Shown here: piece after piece, positions 8,045 through 15,174 of the stretch
Layout: each line of letters starts with the position of its first letter
How positions within the stretch are numbered: position 1 is the stretch's first letter
Origin: a virus
Length of the DNA: 25,973 nt
Direction: 5' to 3' (one strand)
Virus record (IMG/VR): IMGVR_UViG_3300008050_000268
Span: 1-25,973 of that record
The notes under the pieces: generated by a model
What the model was told of the DNA's origin: nothing
The model's database searches: none
What the model saw: only the letters and a program-made list of their open reading frames with translations
Translations under genes and position numbers: made by a program

Positions 8045-9751
8045 ATGTCAGGAAAAAAATTATTGATTCTCGAAAGACAGAAATCAAATTTAGATATAAC
8101 TACCGCAGAGGACGGTTCTGTTGTATTAGAAGGTGTATTTACCGAATTTGATGTTAAGAACAAGAATAACCGAATTTACGAGGAAAAGGAAGTAATGCCT
8201 CATATTAACGAATTACAAGAAAAGGTTAAAACTAATAAGCTTTTAGGTGAATTAGATCATCCTAAAGATTTTGATGTTAGTTTAGCTAATGTATCACATG
8301 TTGTGGAATCATTAGATTATAACAAAGATAAGAAACAAGTAATCGGTAAAATTAGATTATTAAATACTTCTAAAGGTAAGGAAGCACAAGCACTTATAAA
8401 GGATGGTATTCCTTTACACATTTCAAGTAGAGCTGCTGGTACAGTAGATGAAAATGGTAAAGTTAAAATCAAAAAGTTCTTCACATATGACTTAGTAGCA
8501 GATCCTGGATTTGAGAATGCTGAGTTATCAAGAGTAAATGAATCATTTGGTTTAAGTAATGATAATGATATATTAATCTACGAAATGAAAGAAACTGAAA
8601 ATAACACCGATAATAAAAAAGATTTAACAATGGAAAATAATAATTTTGTAACTGTTGAAGATTTTCAAAAGTATACTGAATATGTATCTGGGGTTCTAAG
8701 TAATGTTAAAGAGTCTACTAATTCTAATAATGATGAGGTGATGGAAAAACTTATTAAGTACACAGAGCACGTTGCAGAGAAAGTAAATCAGGTTACTGAT
8801 TATGCTGAATACTTATCCGAAAATCTAGATAAAAATATTTCATACTCTGATTACTTAGCAGAGAATGTAAATTCAATTAAAGACTATGCTGGGTATTTAG
8901 CTGAAGAGCTTGATGGAAGTATTCAATATGCTGAGCATGTTGCTGAAATGTCAGATAAGGGAATTCAATTCTCTAACTATGTTGCTGAAAACTTAGAAAA
9001 GAGTATTAATTATTCTGAGTATGTAGCTGAAAAGGTTGACCAGAATATTGCTTATTCTGAATATCTTGGTGAAAATGTAGATAAGAGTATTAAATACTCC
9101 GAATATATTGCCGAAAACATTAATGCACCTAAAGGTGAATCACTTAATGAGGCTGATGAAGTAGAAACTAAAGAAACTAAAACTGAAGAAGTAATAGTTG
9201 AAACTAAAGTTGAAGATATTAAAGACTATAAAGATTCAATCGATGAGAAATTAAATAAACTTATTTCTGCTGCGGAAACTAAAAACGTTTCTGAAATGCA
9301 CTTTATGAATTTCTTAGGAGAATCTAAAAAGAATCAATTTAATTCTTTATCTGAAGATAAGCAAGCTATGATTGTAGAGTCAATGAATGCTAAACCGATT
9401 ATGTCTACTATCCAAGCTGAAAATATTTGGGAATCTAATTTTGTTGAAAAGAAAAGAGAATTAGATGTAGTTTCTGATATGCCAGAAAAATTTAAAGAAA
9501 AATGGGATAACCTTTCTGAAAATAGAAAAGAACAAATTATTTCTGAATCAAGGTTCCACCCTATAAATAATCAATATGGAATTAATAACTTCTGGTCAAC
9601 AAGAGATCTTAGGGATACTCAAATTGTAACAGAATCTATTAATGAAAGTAAAACTGCTGCTGAGTCTGCAACCACTAAAGAGCCATTAGTAAATGAATCT
9701 TTTAAAAATGACTTAATAGAAAAAATGAAATTCAGATTAGGTAGAATCTAA
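8045..9751 (+). CDS. Prohead protease-scaffold fusion (gp21-gp22-like)
   Basis: Residues 1-170 are a herpesvirus/T4-type prohead protease: VLEGVFTEFDVKNKNNRIY, then ELDHP with probable catalytic His72, then HISSRAAG with Ser127 or Ser128, then VADPGF with Asp153. In T4 this enzyme (gp21, about 212 aa) matures head proteins by cutting after [L/I]xE and removes the scaffold. Here the frame continues for nearly 400 residues: an Asn/Asp/Lys linker (about 181-195), Met196, nine 14-residue repeats (239-364), an acidic stretch, and two related 34-residue segments (431-464, 486-519). The tail is helical, acidic and sits where scaffold gp22 lies in T4, so it is probably the scaffold. An in-frame ATG at 8630 could give a separate 373-aa scaffold. 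The protease call is firm; the scaffold role is inferred from position and composition. Confidence 0.87.
   Translation: MSGKKLLILERQKSNLDITTAEDGSVVLEGVFTEFDVKNKNNRIYEEKEVMPHINELQEKVKTNKLLGELDHPKDFDVSLANVSHVVESLDYNKDKKQVIGKIRLLNTSKGKEAQALIKDGIPLHISSRAAGTVDENGKVKIKKFFTYDLVADPGFENAELSRVNESFGLSNDNDILIYEMKETENNTDNKKDLTMENNNFVTVEDFQKYTEYVSGVLSNVKESTNSNNDEVMEKLIKYTEHVAEKVNQVTDYAEYLSENLDKNISYSDYLAENVNSIKDYAGYLAEELDGSIQYAEHVAEMSDKGIQFSNYVAENLEKSINYSEYVAEKVDQNIAYSEYLGENVDKSIKYSEYIAENINAPKGESLNEADEVETKETKTEEVIVETKVEDIKDYKDSIDEKLNKLISAAETKNVSEMHFMNFLGESKKNQFNSLSEDKQAMIVESMNAKPIMSTIQAENIWESNFVEKKRELDVVSDMPEKFKEKWDNLSENRKEQIISESRFHPINNQYGINNFWSTRDLRDTQIVTESINESKTAAESATTKEPLVNESFKNDLIEKMKFRLGRI
8759..9136 (+). 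repeat. Nine 42-base (14-residue) repeats in the scaffold part
   Basis: Residues 239-364 form nine units in exact 14-residue register, each starting Tyr or Phe: for example YAEYLSENLDKNIS, YSDYLAENVNSIKD, YAEHVAEMSDKGIQ, YSEYVAEKVDQNIA, YSEYLGENVDKSIK. The consensus is Y[SA]EY[LV]AEN[VL]DKSIx. Fourteen residues equal two heptads, fitting a continuous amphipathic or coiled helix. A further related segment begins at Tyr210. DNA copies differ at many positions, so the array is old. Confidence 0.9.
9335..9601 (+). repeat. Diverged duplicated segment in the scaffold C-terminal part
   Basis: Residues 431-464 and 486-519 align without gaps at an offset of 55. Shared positions include LSE (435-437 and 490-492), an Ile at 443/498, Pro-Ile at 451-452/506-507, Asn460/515 and Trp462/517. 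About 8 of 34 positions are identical, so this is an old or weak duplication. Confidence 0.5.
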
Positions 9752-9878
9752 TCTAAAAGATATTAATCGAATGGTTAAGAAGAAAAGAACCGAGGCGATT
9801 AAAAACGGAATTTAATAAATTCCACCAAAGCTGACAAATTTAAATCTGTCAGTGATTGCGAAAAATAATTTTTTAAAA
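9752..9878 (+). promoter_or_regulatory. Structured leader of the capsid gene
   Basis: This 127-base gap has no TATATAAA element. It holds a 7-bp hairpin GGAATTT (9807-9813) with AAATTCC (9817-9823), and a 22-base imperfect palindrome from CTGACA (9831-9836) to TGTCAG (9847-9852), whose inner arms also pair except for one mismatch. A 14-codon frame starting with ATG at 9771 (MVKKKRTEAIKNGI, stop at 9813-9815) lies upstream. The leader could be an RNA processing or stability element for the most abundant late transcript. Confidence 0.45.
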
Positions 9879-11618
9879 ATGTACGCAAATCAATTAATCA
9901 ACGAGGCCGAAGTTCAAAAGACTTGGGGCCCTATCATTGAGGAGGCTACTGGCGTTACTGAAAAGTCTAAGTTATCTTGGATGTCTAAGTATTGTCATTA
10001 CCATAACCTTAATGAAAGTGTATATAATACTGTACACTTAAATCCTAACATGAATGTTCAAGGTATGAATGCACCAACTTTCCCGGCTGCACCAACTACT
10101 ATGAATGCATTCCAAGGACAAGACGTAGGATCTGGTGACAGACCGTTTTCTTTGCTTCCACTTGCTATGCAAGTTGCTGCTCAGACTGTAGGTTTAGACT
10201 TAGTTCCTGTTGTACCAATGCAAGGCCCTATGGGAGTTCTTACTTACTTAGACTTTGTATATGGTGGAGGTCGTGTAACAGCAGCTGGCGGAATCGCTAC
10301 TGACAGTGCACCACTATTAATTAAAGCTCCATTAACTCAAGTTACTGGAACAACTTTAGCTGTAGACTCTATCGTTTATGTTGGTACAGGAACAAATGCA
10401 TCTTACGAATTAACTTACGTAGGCGTTTCTAGAATTGACGGATATCCAATTTTCCGTGTAAGAGGTAATAGCATCGATGAGGTGACTACTAACTTTTCAC
10501 AAGGTGAAGAAGGATATGAGCCAATCTATACTGCTGTAGAAGGCGTTACTCCTACTAGTTTTTATAGCGATGCCGCTCTAACAACTGACTTAGGTGACTT
10601 TGACGGTGCTGCTGAATATGTTAAAGCTTTAGAAGACCACATCTCTGGTTTTTCTGGTAATGCTTTTGAAGCTAACAACCCAACAACAGGTGCTCCTGGT
10701 TTTGCAACCGAGAATATCGATGGTTTAGATCCTTACCAAAGAGGTAATGGTGAAGCTACACCTGATAATATCATGGGTCTAAGTTTATTTAACAAATCAG
10801 TTGCTGCAAAAACTTTCCAAGTTGCTGCTGCCGTAACTAGAGAACAAGTTCAAGATCTGAAGCAATTCGGAATTGATGCTGTTGCTCAAGTTGAAGCTGT
10901 ATTGGTAAATGAGTTAACTCAATCTATTAACAAATACATCTTGGATAGAATCTTCAGAAATGGAGCTACTAATGCAAGTAATGTAAATACTGTTGATAGT
11001 ATATTCTTATCTCAATCGTTTGGTGACGGTACTACTGCAACTAACGTTGCTGGTTTCAACCTAGGCGCTGGTAACAATAGTAACGCTCCTGCTATCACAT
11101 TAGGTGCTGGTTCTGCCGTAACTAATGTATCAGGTGGTGGAGAAACACAAGGAACAGTACAACGTAGGTTGTTTACTAAAGTACTTGCTGCTTCTAACCT
11201 AATCGCAACAAGAGGAAGAAGAGGACCTGCTACTTTCGCTGTATGTTCAGGGCAAATCGCTACTGCACTACAGGATGTTTCAGGATTCGTACCTTACCCT
11301 TTATCAAACACAGTTAATCAAGCTGGTGGATCTTTATATCCAATCGGTGCAATTGCTGGTGTAACTGTTTATGTTGATCCAAACATGGCTTGGACTGACT
11401 TAAGAGTTGCTGTTGGTAGAAAAGGTGATGGTAATTCTCCTGGTTTAGTATTCATGCCTTACTTAATGGCTGAATCTGTTGAGACAATCGCAGAAGGAAC
11501 TATGGCTCCTAAGATCGCGGTTAAATCTAGATTCGCTTTAGTAGACGCAGGTTTCCACCCAGAAACTATGTACTATACTGTAGCATTCGCTACTTTTGAC
11601 GGTGTAAGTTTAATCTAA
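9879..11618 (+). CDS. 23: Major capsid protein gp23
   Basis: Main shell subunit of the head (HK97-type fold). The family is shown by LPLAMQVAAQTVGLDLVPVV with VPMQGPMGVLTYLDFVYGG (about residues 90-130), by FQVAAAVTREQVQDLKQFGI with a following helix ending INKYILDRIF, and by a late GRRGPATFAVCSGQIATALQ. The frame is open from a GTG at 9852, but the ATG at 9879 gives MYANQLINEAEV, like N-termini of T4-type capsid precursors, so I take it: 579 aa (T4: 521). Precursor cleavage by the protease is expected after [L/I]xE; candidates are INE at 7-9, IEE at 20-22 and LNE at 44-46. Expression is probably very high: codons are more C-ending (TTC, AAC, GAC, ATC) than in neighbours. It ends before a strong terminator. 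Confidence 0.93.
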   Translation: MYANQLINEAEVQKTWGPIIEEATGVTEKSKLSWMSKYCHYHNLNESVYNTVHLNPNMNVQGMNAPTFPAAPTTMNAFQGQDVGSGDRPFSLLPLAMQVAAQTVGLDLVPVVPMQGPMGVLTYLDFVYGGGRVTAAGGIATDSAPLLIKAPLTQVTGTTLAVDSIVYVGTGTNASYELTYVGVSRIDGYPIFRVRGNSIDEVTTNFSQGEEGYEPIYTAVEGVTPTSFYSDAALTTDLGDFDGAAEYVKALEDHISGFSGNAFEANNPTTGAPGFATENIDGLDPYQRGNGEATPDNIMGLSLFNKSVAAKTFQVAAAVTREQVQDLKQFGIDAVAQVEAVLVNELTQSINKYILDRIFRNGATNASNVNTVDSIFLSQSFGDGTTATNVAGFNLGAGNNSNAPAITLGAGSAVTNVSGGGETQGTVQRRLFTKVLAASNLIATRGRRGPATFAVCSGQIATALQDVSGFVPYPLSNTVNQAGGSLYPIGAIAGVTVYVDPNMAWTDLRVAVGRKGDGNSPGLVFMPYLMAESVETIAEGTMAPKIAVKSRFALVDAGFHPETMYYTVAFATFDGVSLI

Positions 11619-11643
11619 GCAATTAGGTTATAATATACTTTTT

Positions 11644-11673
11644 AAAAAGGTTCGCTTCGGCGGACCTTTTTTT
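11644..11673 (+). terminator. Rho-independent terminator with UUCG tetraloop after gp23
   Basis: AAAAAGGTTCGC (11644-11655), loop TTCG (11656-11659), GCGGACCTTTTT (11660-11671), then more T. It makes a 12-bp stem with one G-U pair. A C(UUCG)G loop is exceptionally stable and typical of T4-type terminators. It closes the portal-protease-capsid block. Confidence 0.93.
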
Positions 11674-11690
11674 GTCTTATATCCAGTGAA

Positions 11691-11698
11691 TATATAAA
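11691..11698 (+). promoter_or_regulatory. Late-type promoter element TATATAAA
   Basis: GTGAATATATAAAAAAA lies just after the capsid terminator. The core starts 25 bases before the ATG at 11716, so the following gene is transcribed independently of gp23. Confidence 0.6.
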
Positions 11699-11715
11699 AA
11701 AATTAATATAAAGAT

Positions 11716-12870
11716 ATGAAAACATTAAAATCATATAATCAATTTATAGCTGAATCTGATAATGTAGATGAAGGCATTACTGATATTAAAGGTATTATGT
11801 CCAATCCTATTAAATATAAGAAGATTAAAAATAATGCTAAAAAGTATCAACAGACTAAAGTTCAGATATCTTTAAATAATTTAGATTACGAAAAGAAGAA
11901 GCAAGCATCTAAAGGAGAATTAGATTCAAAAACTAAAGAAGCATTAAAAGTTGCAAATGCTACTAAGAATACTGCATTAAAGGATAAAGCTTCTGCTATA
12001 AGCCAAAGAATGAAAGATCTTGCTACAACAGAACCTCTTAAAAAGGTTGTAACTATTGCAACTACAAAGTCAAACCTAGCGGCAGCAGAAACTGCGCTTA
12101 AGGCTGCTGATGGTGAAGAATCAAAACAACTTAAGATTAGAATTAAAAAATTAGCAGGTAAAGCTGCTGACGCTCAACAGGCATTAAAGGATTATGAATC
12201 TGAAGGTGGGAAGGATTCTAAATCAGCTTCACCGGCAAATGATGCAGGTAACACAACAGATGCTGAAAGGACTAAGTTAGATAAAGAAAAAACTGATAAG
12301 GCTAAAGAAGCTCAAAATCAATCAAAAGAAGATATTGATAAACTGGTTAAAGATGCTAAAGCTGCATATGATAAAGTAAAAGATGGTGAAGATGCTAAAG
12401 CTAAGTATGATGCTGAAATTAAATTTAAACAAGCACAACAGAAAAAGGCCAAGTTTGATAACAACGATGAATTATACAAAGGTTTAGGTAATGACATTGG
12501 AGAGATAATGAAAAAGCAACAAGACTTAGATAAACCTGATACTGCTAAAGATAAGATTGCTCAATTAGAAGGTAAAATAGCAGCCCAAGATAAAATTCAA
12601 AAGGAAAGGTCAGAAAAAATTGATAAGTTAAAGAATGACTTGGACAAAGCTAAAATCAATAAAAATACTGGGAGATCATCACAAGGTGAAATAAATAAGA
12701 TTAAAGATTCAATCCAACAAGCAACTGAAGATTTAAAGCGTTCTAAAGATGAAGAGAAATCACTAAGAAAGAAACTAAAACCATTAGCAGACAAAGAATT
12801 TGGAGAATCTTTTGCTCCATTAGAAGAATCGGTTTCTCAAAAGTTTAGAAGGCTAATGAATAATGTATAA
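11716..12870 (+). CDS. Probable packaged internal head protein with capsid-targeting N-terminus
   Basis: The 384-aa product starts MKTLKSYNQFIAES. T4 internal proteins II and III start MKTYQEFIAEA (from memory); that leader targets them into the prohead and is cut after FIAE by gp21. The match of MKT plus FIAE at nearly the same spacing, in a gene directly after the capsid gene with its own late-type promoter, suggests a head-internal protein. The rest is Lys/Ala/Asp/Glu-rich, almost free of aromatic residues, strongly helical and coiled-coil-like (about residues 50-350). The C-terminus ESFAPLEESVSQKFRRLMNNV is distinct and also holds LEE. No catalytic motif is visible. An alternative is a scaffold or core protein in the role of T4 gp67/gp68. 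Its end overlaps the next start by 8 bases. Confidence 0.8.
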   Translation: MKTLKSYNQFIAESDNVDEGITDIKGIMSNPIKYKKIKNNAKKYQQTKVQISLNNLDYEKKKQASKGELDSKTKEALKVANATKNTALKDKASAISQRMKDLATTEPLKKVVTIATTKSNLAAAETALKAADGEESKQLKIRIKKLAGKAADAQQALKDYESEGGKDSKSASPANDAGNTTDAERTKLDKEKTDKAKEAQNQSKEDIDKLVKDAKAAYDKVKDGEDAKAKYDAEIKFKQAQQKKAKFDNNDELYKGLGNDIGEIMKKQQDLDKPDTAKDKIAQLEGKIAAQDKIQKERSEKIDKLKNDLDKAKINKNTGRSSQGEINKIKDSIQQATEDLKRSKDEEKSLRKKLKPLADKEFGESFAPLEESVSQKFRRLMNNV

Positions 12871-13354
12871 GGTAAGACACATTAATTTTGGATGGTATAA
12901 AAGGAGGCATGGTATTCTATTGGAGAATCTGCCTCCTTTGAAGCAAAAACTTTTATTGGAGCATAATCATATGAAATGGCTAGATTCTGATGTAGATGTT
13001 TTTGAGATTATATTTAAAATTGAGGATATGAACGAACATGAAAAGAATCCTAACCGTATACTCTGGAACCCTTTTAGAGAAACCTTTACAAACATAAAAG
13101 AATTAGAAAAAGATTCGGATCTTATAGAATGGAATTGCAGTATTTGTAAAACTGAAATTAAATCAAGGATGGATTCTAAGAAGGTTGAAAACTTTGTCTG
13201 TAACAAATGTTCAGAGGCCCATAACTCACGGAACAACAGAGTTGATCAAAGAATAATAGATTCGTCAATCAAATTTAATAAACACTGCAAATCATTACTA
13301 AAAGGTGAACAGAGGGAGTTTATGACTTATGCACGAAGATCATCTAAAGGCTAA
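12863..13354 (+). CDS. Small zinc-ribbon protein of unknown function
   Basis: This 163-aa product is not recognised. Residues 92-125 form a four-cysteine ribbon: WNCSIC, then after about 20 residues FVCNKC. The first 90 residues hold short hydrophobic helices and many charged residues; the C-terminus is basic (SLLKGEQREFMTYARRSSKG). A DNA- or RNA-binding role would fit but is not shown. The start overlaps the previous gene by 8 bases (translational coupling likely). Its last 15 bases overlap the end of the convergent minus-strand gene. A long hairpin lies in codons 13-26 of this gene. Confidence 0.75.
   Translation: MYKVRHINFGWYKRRHGILLENLPPLKQKLLLEHNHMKWLDSDVDVFEIIFKIEDMNEHEKNPNRILWNPFRETFTNIKELEKDSDLIEWNCSICKTEIKSRMDSKKVENFVCNKCSEAHNSRNNRVDQRIIDSSIKFNKHCKSLLKGEQREFMTYARRSSKG
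12900..12939 (+). other. Long inverted repeat inside the zinc-ribbon gene
   Basis: AAAGGAGGCA (12900-12909) pairs perfectly with TGCCTCCTTT (12930-12939). Inside the loop ATTCT (12914-12918) pairs with AGAAT (12924-12928). No T run follows, so it is not an ordinary terminator. GC-rich arms of this length are rare in such AT-rich sequence. Confidence 0.7.
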
Positions 13355-14134
13355 TGCATCTGCTATTGTTATCCTAGGAAATATTTTTAAATTACTGGTA
13401 GGGCATGCATTATAAATTTGAATATCCTTTCCTTTTAATGCATCTTTTAAAATATCAAAACCAGGCAAAAACTGTTCCTTATAAATTTTAGCTCCTGTGG
13501 CATTAACTGGATAACCATCGTGAAAATGACTACCTTCAGATGTCTGTCCCATATCATAACCTAATAAAACTATTCTTTTAGCACCTAGGTGTATGGCTAA
13601 ATTTATAGCAGCATATCCACTATTATTACCATGTGCTACAGAGTTAGGTGATGTTTCAATTCCAAACTTCTTTCCTCTCCTTAAAAGATTGACATGCCCT
13701 GGGTATGCTTTAGGTCTAATTGTATATTTTAAACCTTTAAAATTATTAATCTCTTCCTCTAACCAAGTAAAAACTCTACCATCGGTCCAGTATACCGCGT
13801 CGGCCTGAGGGTAAAATTTCAAAGCCTTATTAATTGCTATTGTTTTTTTACCTCTTAATGAGTTCCAAGTAAATCCTTTAAGAGAAGGGCCGCCTCCAAT
13901 TAAATAAACAGTTTCTCCTTTCCATAATGGTTCTACTTTAGTATACTTCCATTTTTGCTTAGGACCGTTTTGTATATAATTTGATTTATTTTTGTTTACT
14001 GATGTTACTGTTTTTACTCTTTTTATTGTGGACTGCCCAATCTTCCCTCTATTAATTCTACTTTTAGAATTTTGAGAAATCTCGGTGGGAACTGTGATTT
14101 TAACAATCTTTCTTATTTTTCTTGCCCTTCTCAT
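13340..14134 (-). CDS. MptE/DUF115-like Rossmann protein (possible glycan or nucleotide-sugar enzyme)
   Basis: Only minus-strand gene in the window; 264 aa. Residues 1-65 are very basic, Ser/Thr/Asn-rich and probably disordered. The domain starts with ETVYLIGGGPSLKGF (about 74-88), a nucleotide-binding-type turn, followed by KKTIAINKALKFYPQADAVY, then VAHGNNSGYAAINLAIHLGA with RIVLLGYDMG (about 168-197), then HFHDGYP, and a last strand IQIYNACPTSNLKIFP. This arrangement is shared by the MptE-like/DUF115 family and resembles GT42 sialyltransferases (GNGPSL, then SGVYMCAVAIALG, then IYLSGIDF). Known relatives act on pterins or transfer sugars; which applies here is unknown. No late-type element is clear upstream of its start, although the reverse strand there is very A/T-rich. 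It converges on the zinc-ribbon gene (15-base overlap) and diverges from gp44. It looks like an inserted cargo gene. Confidence 0.82.
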   Translation of the reverse strand: MRRARKIRKIVKITVPTEISQNSKSRINRGKIGQSTIKRVKTVTSVNKNKSNYIQNGPKQKWKYTKVEPLWKGETVYLIGGGPSLKGFTWNSLRGKKTIAINKALKFYPQADAVYWTDGRVFTWLEEEINNFKGLKYTIRPKAYPGHVNLLRRGKKFGIETSPNSVAHGNNSGYAAINLAIHLGAKRIVLLGYDMGQTSEGSHFHDGYPVNATGAKIYKEQFLPGFDILKDALKGKDIQIYNACPTSNLKIFPRITIADALAFR

Positions 14135-14187
14135 GAATGGATTTATTTTATTATTTATTTAGGTTAAAACAAATGTGTTTTTGTCCA

Positions 14188-14200
14188 TATAAAAATAAAT
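14188..14200 (+). promoter_or_regulatory. Possible promoter TATAAAAATAAAT before gp44
   Basis: CATATAAAAATAAATC starts its TATAAAAA core 24 bases before the ATG at 14212, the spacing seen for other elements. It is intermediate between the local TATATAAA and T4 TATAAATA. gp44 is not normally a purely late gene, so a middle promoter is equally possible. Confidence 0.4.
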
Positions 14201-14211
14201 CTAATTCATAT

Positions 14212-15174
14212 ATGAAGAATATCCAAAATATGCTTTTAACAGAAAAGTATAGACCAAAATCATTAGACGATTTAATAACACCACAAAGAGTAGGGGAAAA
14301 ATTAGGAAAGGGTGTTTATCAACATTTATTATTGCATGGTAGTCCAGGAACCGGTAAAACTTCTGCTGCTAAGGCATTAGTTAAACATTTCAATCACCCT
14401 TATCTTTATATTAATGCATCTACTGATACATCGGTTGATATTGTAAGAAATAGAATTACTGACTTTTGTGCTAATCGTTCTATTATGGATGAGCCAGGAA
14501 AAATGAAGGTTATTATTCTTGACGAGATTGATGGTGTATCCGATCAATTCTTTAAAGCTTTAAGAGCTACTATGGATCAATTCGCCGTGAATGCCAGATT
14601 TATAGCAACATGTAATTATATTAATAAAGTACCAGATCCTATTCAATCAAGATTTGAAATGATTGATTTTGATTTTAGTAAAGAAGAAGAAACTGAAATA
14701 ATGAAAAGTTACATTATGAGGATTTTTCAAATATGTAAAGAAGAAGGTATTGGAATTGATAAACATGCAGCAGTTGAGTTAGTAAAAAGAAAGTTTCCTG
14801 ATTTAAGAAATATGTTAAATCAATTACAAGGATTTAAATCACAAGGTGTAGAAACTATAACTGTTGATGATATTAAAAAATTCAGTTCTGTATATAGAGA
14901 TATTTATGATCTTGTTATTGATGGAGAAGATCCTGTAAAAAATTATCAATACATGTTATCCAATTATGCAAATAGAACGGATGATGTGTTATCTTCTTTA
15001 GGTGCTGAATTTATAGACTTTATTAAACAGGATAGACAATCATATGTACAATTTATTCCACAGATAATTGTAACGGTTGCAAAATATCAAGCACAACGAC
15101 AACAGGTAATAGATCCTGCAGTATCAATGCTTGCATGTATATATGAATTACAAACAATAGTAAACGGGGCATAA
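14212..15174 (+). CDS. 44: Sliding-clamp loader large subunit gp44
   Basis: AAA+ ATPase that, with gp62, loads the gp45 clamp for the replisome; in T4 the clamp also activates late transcription with gp55. Seen, numbering from the ATG at 14212: LTEKYRPKSLDDLITP at 9-24, the typical clamp-loader entry; Walker A GSPGTGKT at 43-50; Walker B IILDEID at 101-107; sensor 1 TCN at 133-135; QSRFEM at 145-150, equivalent to the SRC arginine-finger motif. The frame is open back to 14137, but the extra 25 residues (hydrophobic, Cys-rich) do not fit the family; starting at 14212 gives 320 aa against 319 in T4. Its TAA shares an A with the next ATG (TAATG). Confidence 0.92.
   Translation: MKNIQNMLLTEKYRPKSLDDLITPQRVGEKLGKGVYQHLLLHGSPGTGKTSAAKALVKHFNHPYLYINASTDTSVDIVRNRITDFCANRSIMDEPGKMKVIILDEIDGVSDQFFKALRATMDQFAVNARFIATCNYINKVPDPIQSRFEMIDFDFSKEEETEIMKSYIMRIFQICKEEGIGIDKHAAVELVKRKFPDLRNMLNQLQGFKSQGVETITVDDIKKFSSVYRDIYDLVIDGEDPVKNYQYMLSNYANRTDDVLSSLGAEFIDFIKQDRQSYVQFIPQIIVTVAKYQAQRQQVIDPAVSMLACIYELQTIVNGA

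Noticed and set aside
8759-9136. CRISPR-like or mobile repeat array
   Set aside because: The 42-base periodicity is entirely in frame within a protein, with no spacers and diverged DNA copies.
9852-9878. GTG at 9852 as the capsid start
   Set aside because: It lies in the arm of the palindrome; the ATG at 9879 gives a typical T4-type precursor N-terminus.
10021-10028. TATATAAT inside the capsid gene
   Set aside because: No start codon follows at a suitable distance in a useful frame; such AT-rich strings occur by chance.
12900-12907. AAAGGAGG as a ribosome binding site
   Set aside because: The nearest ATG (12909) is one base away and opens only a short frame; the string is inside a coding region and a hairpin.
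14137-14211. Upstream ATG at 14137 as the gp44 start
   Set aside because: It adds 25 Cys/aromatic-rich residues unlike the family, and overlaps the AT-rich promoter-like gap; starting at 14212 gives the T4 length.
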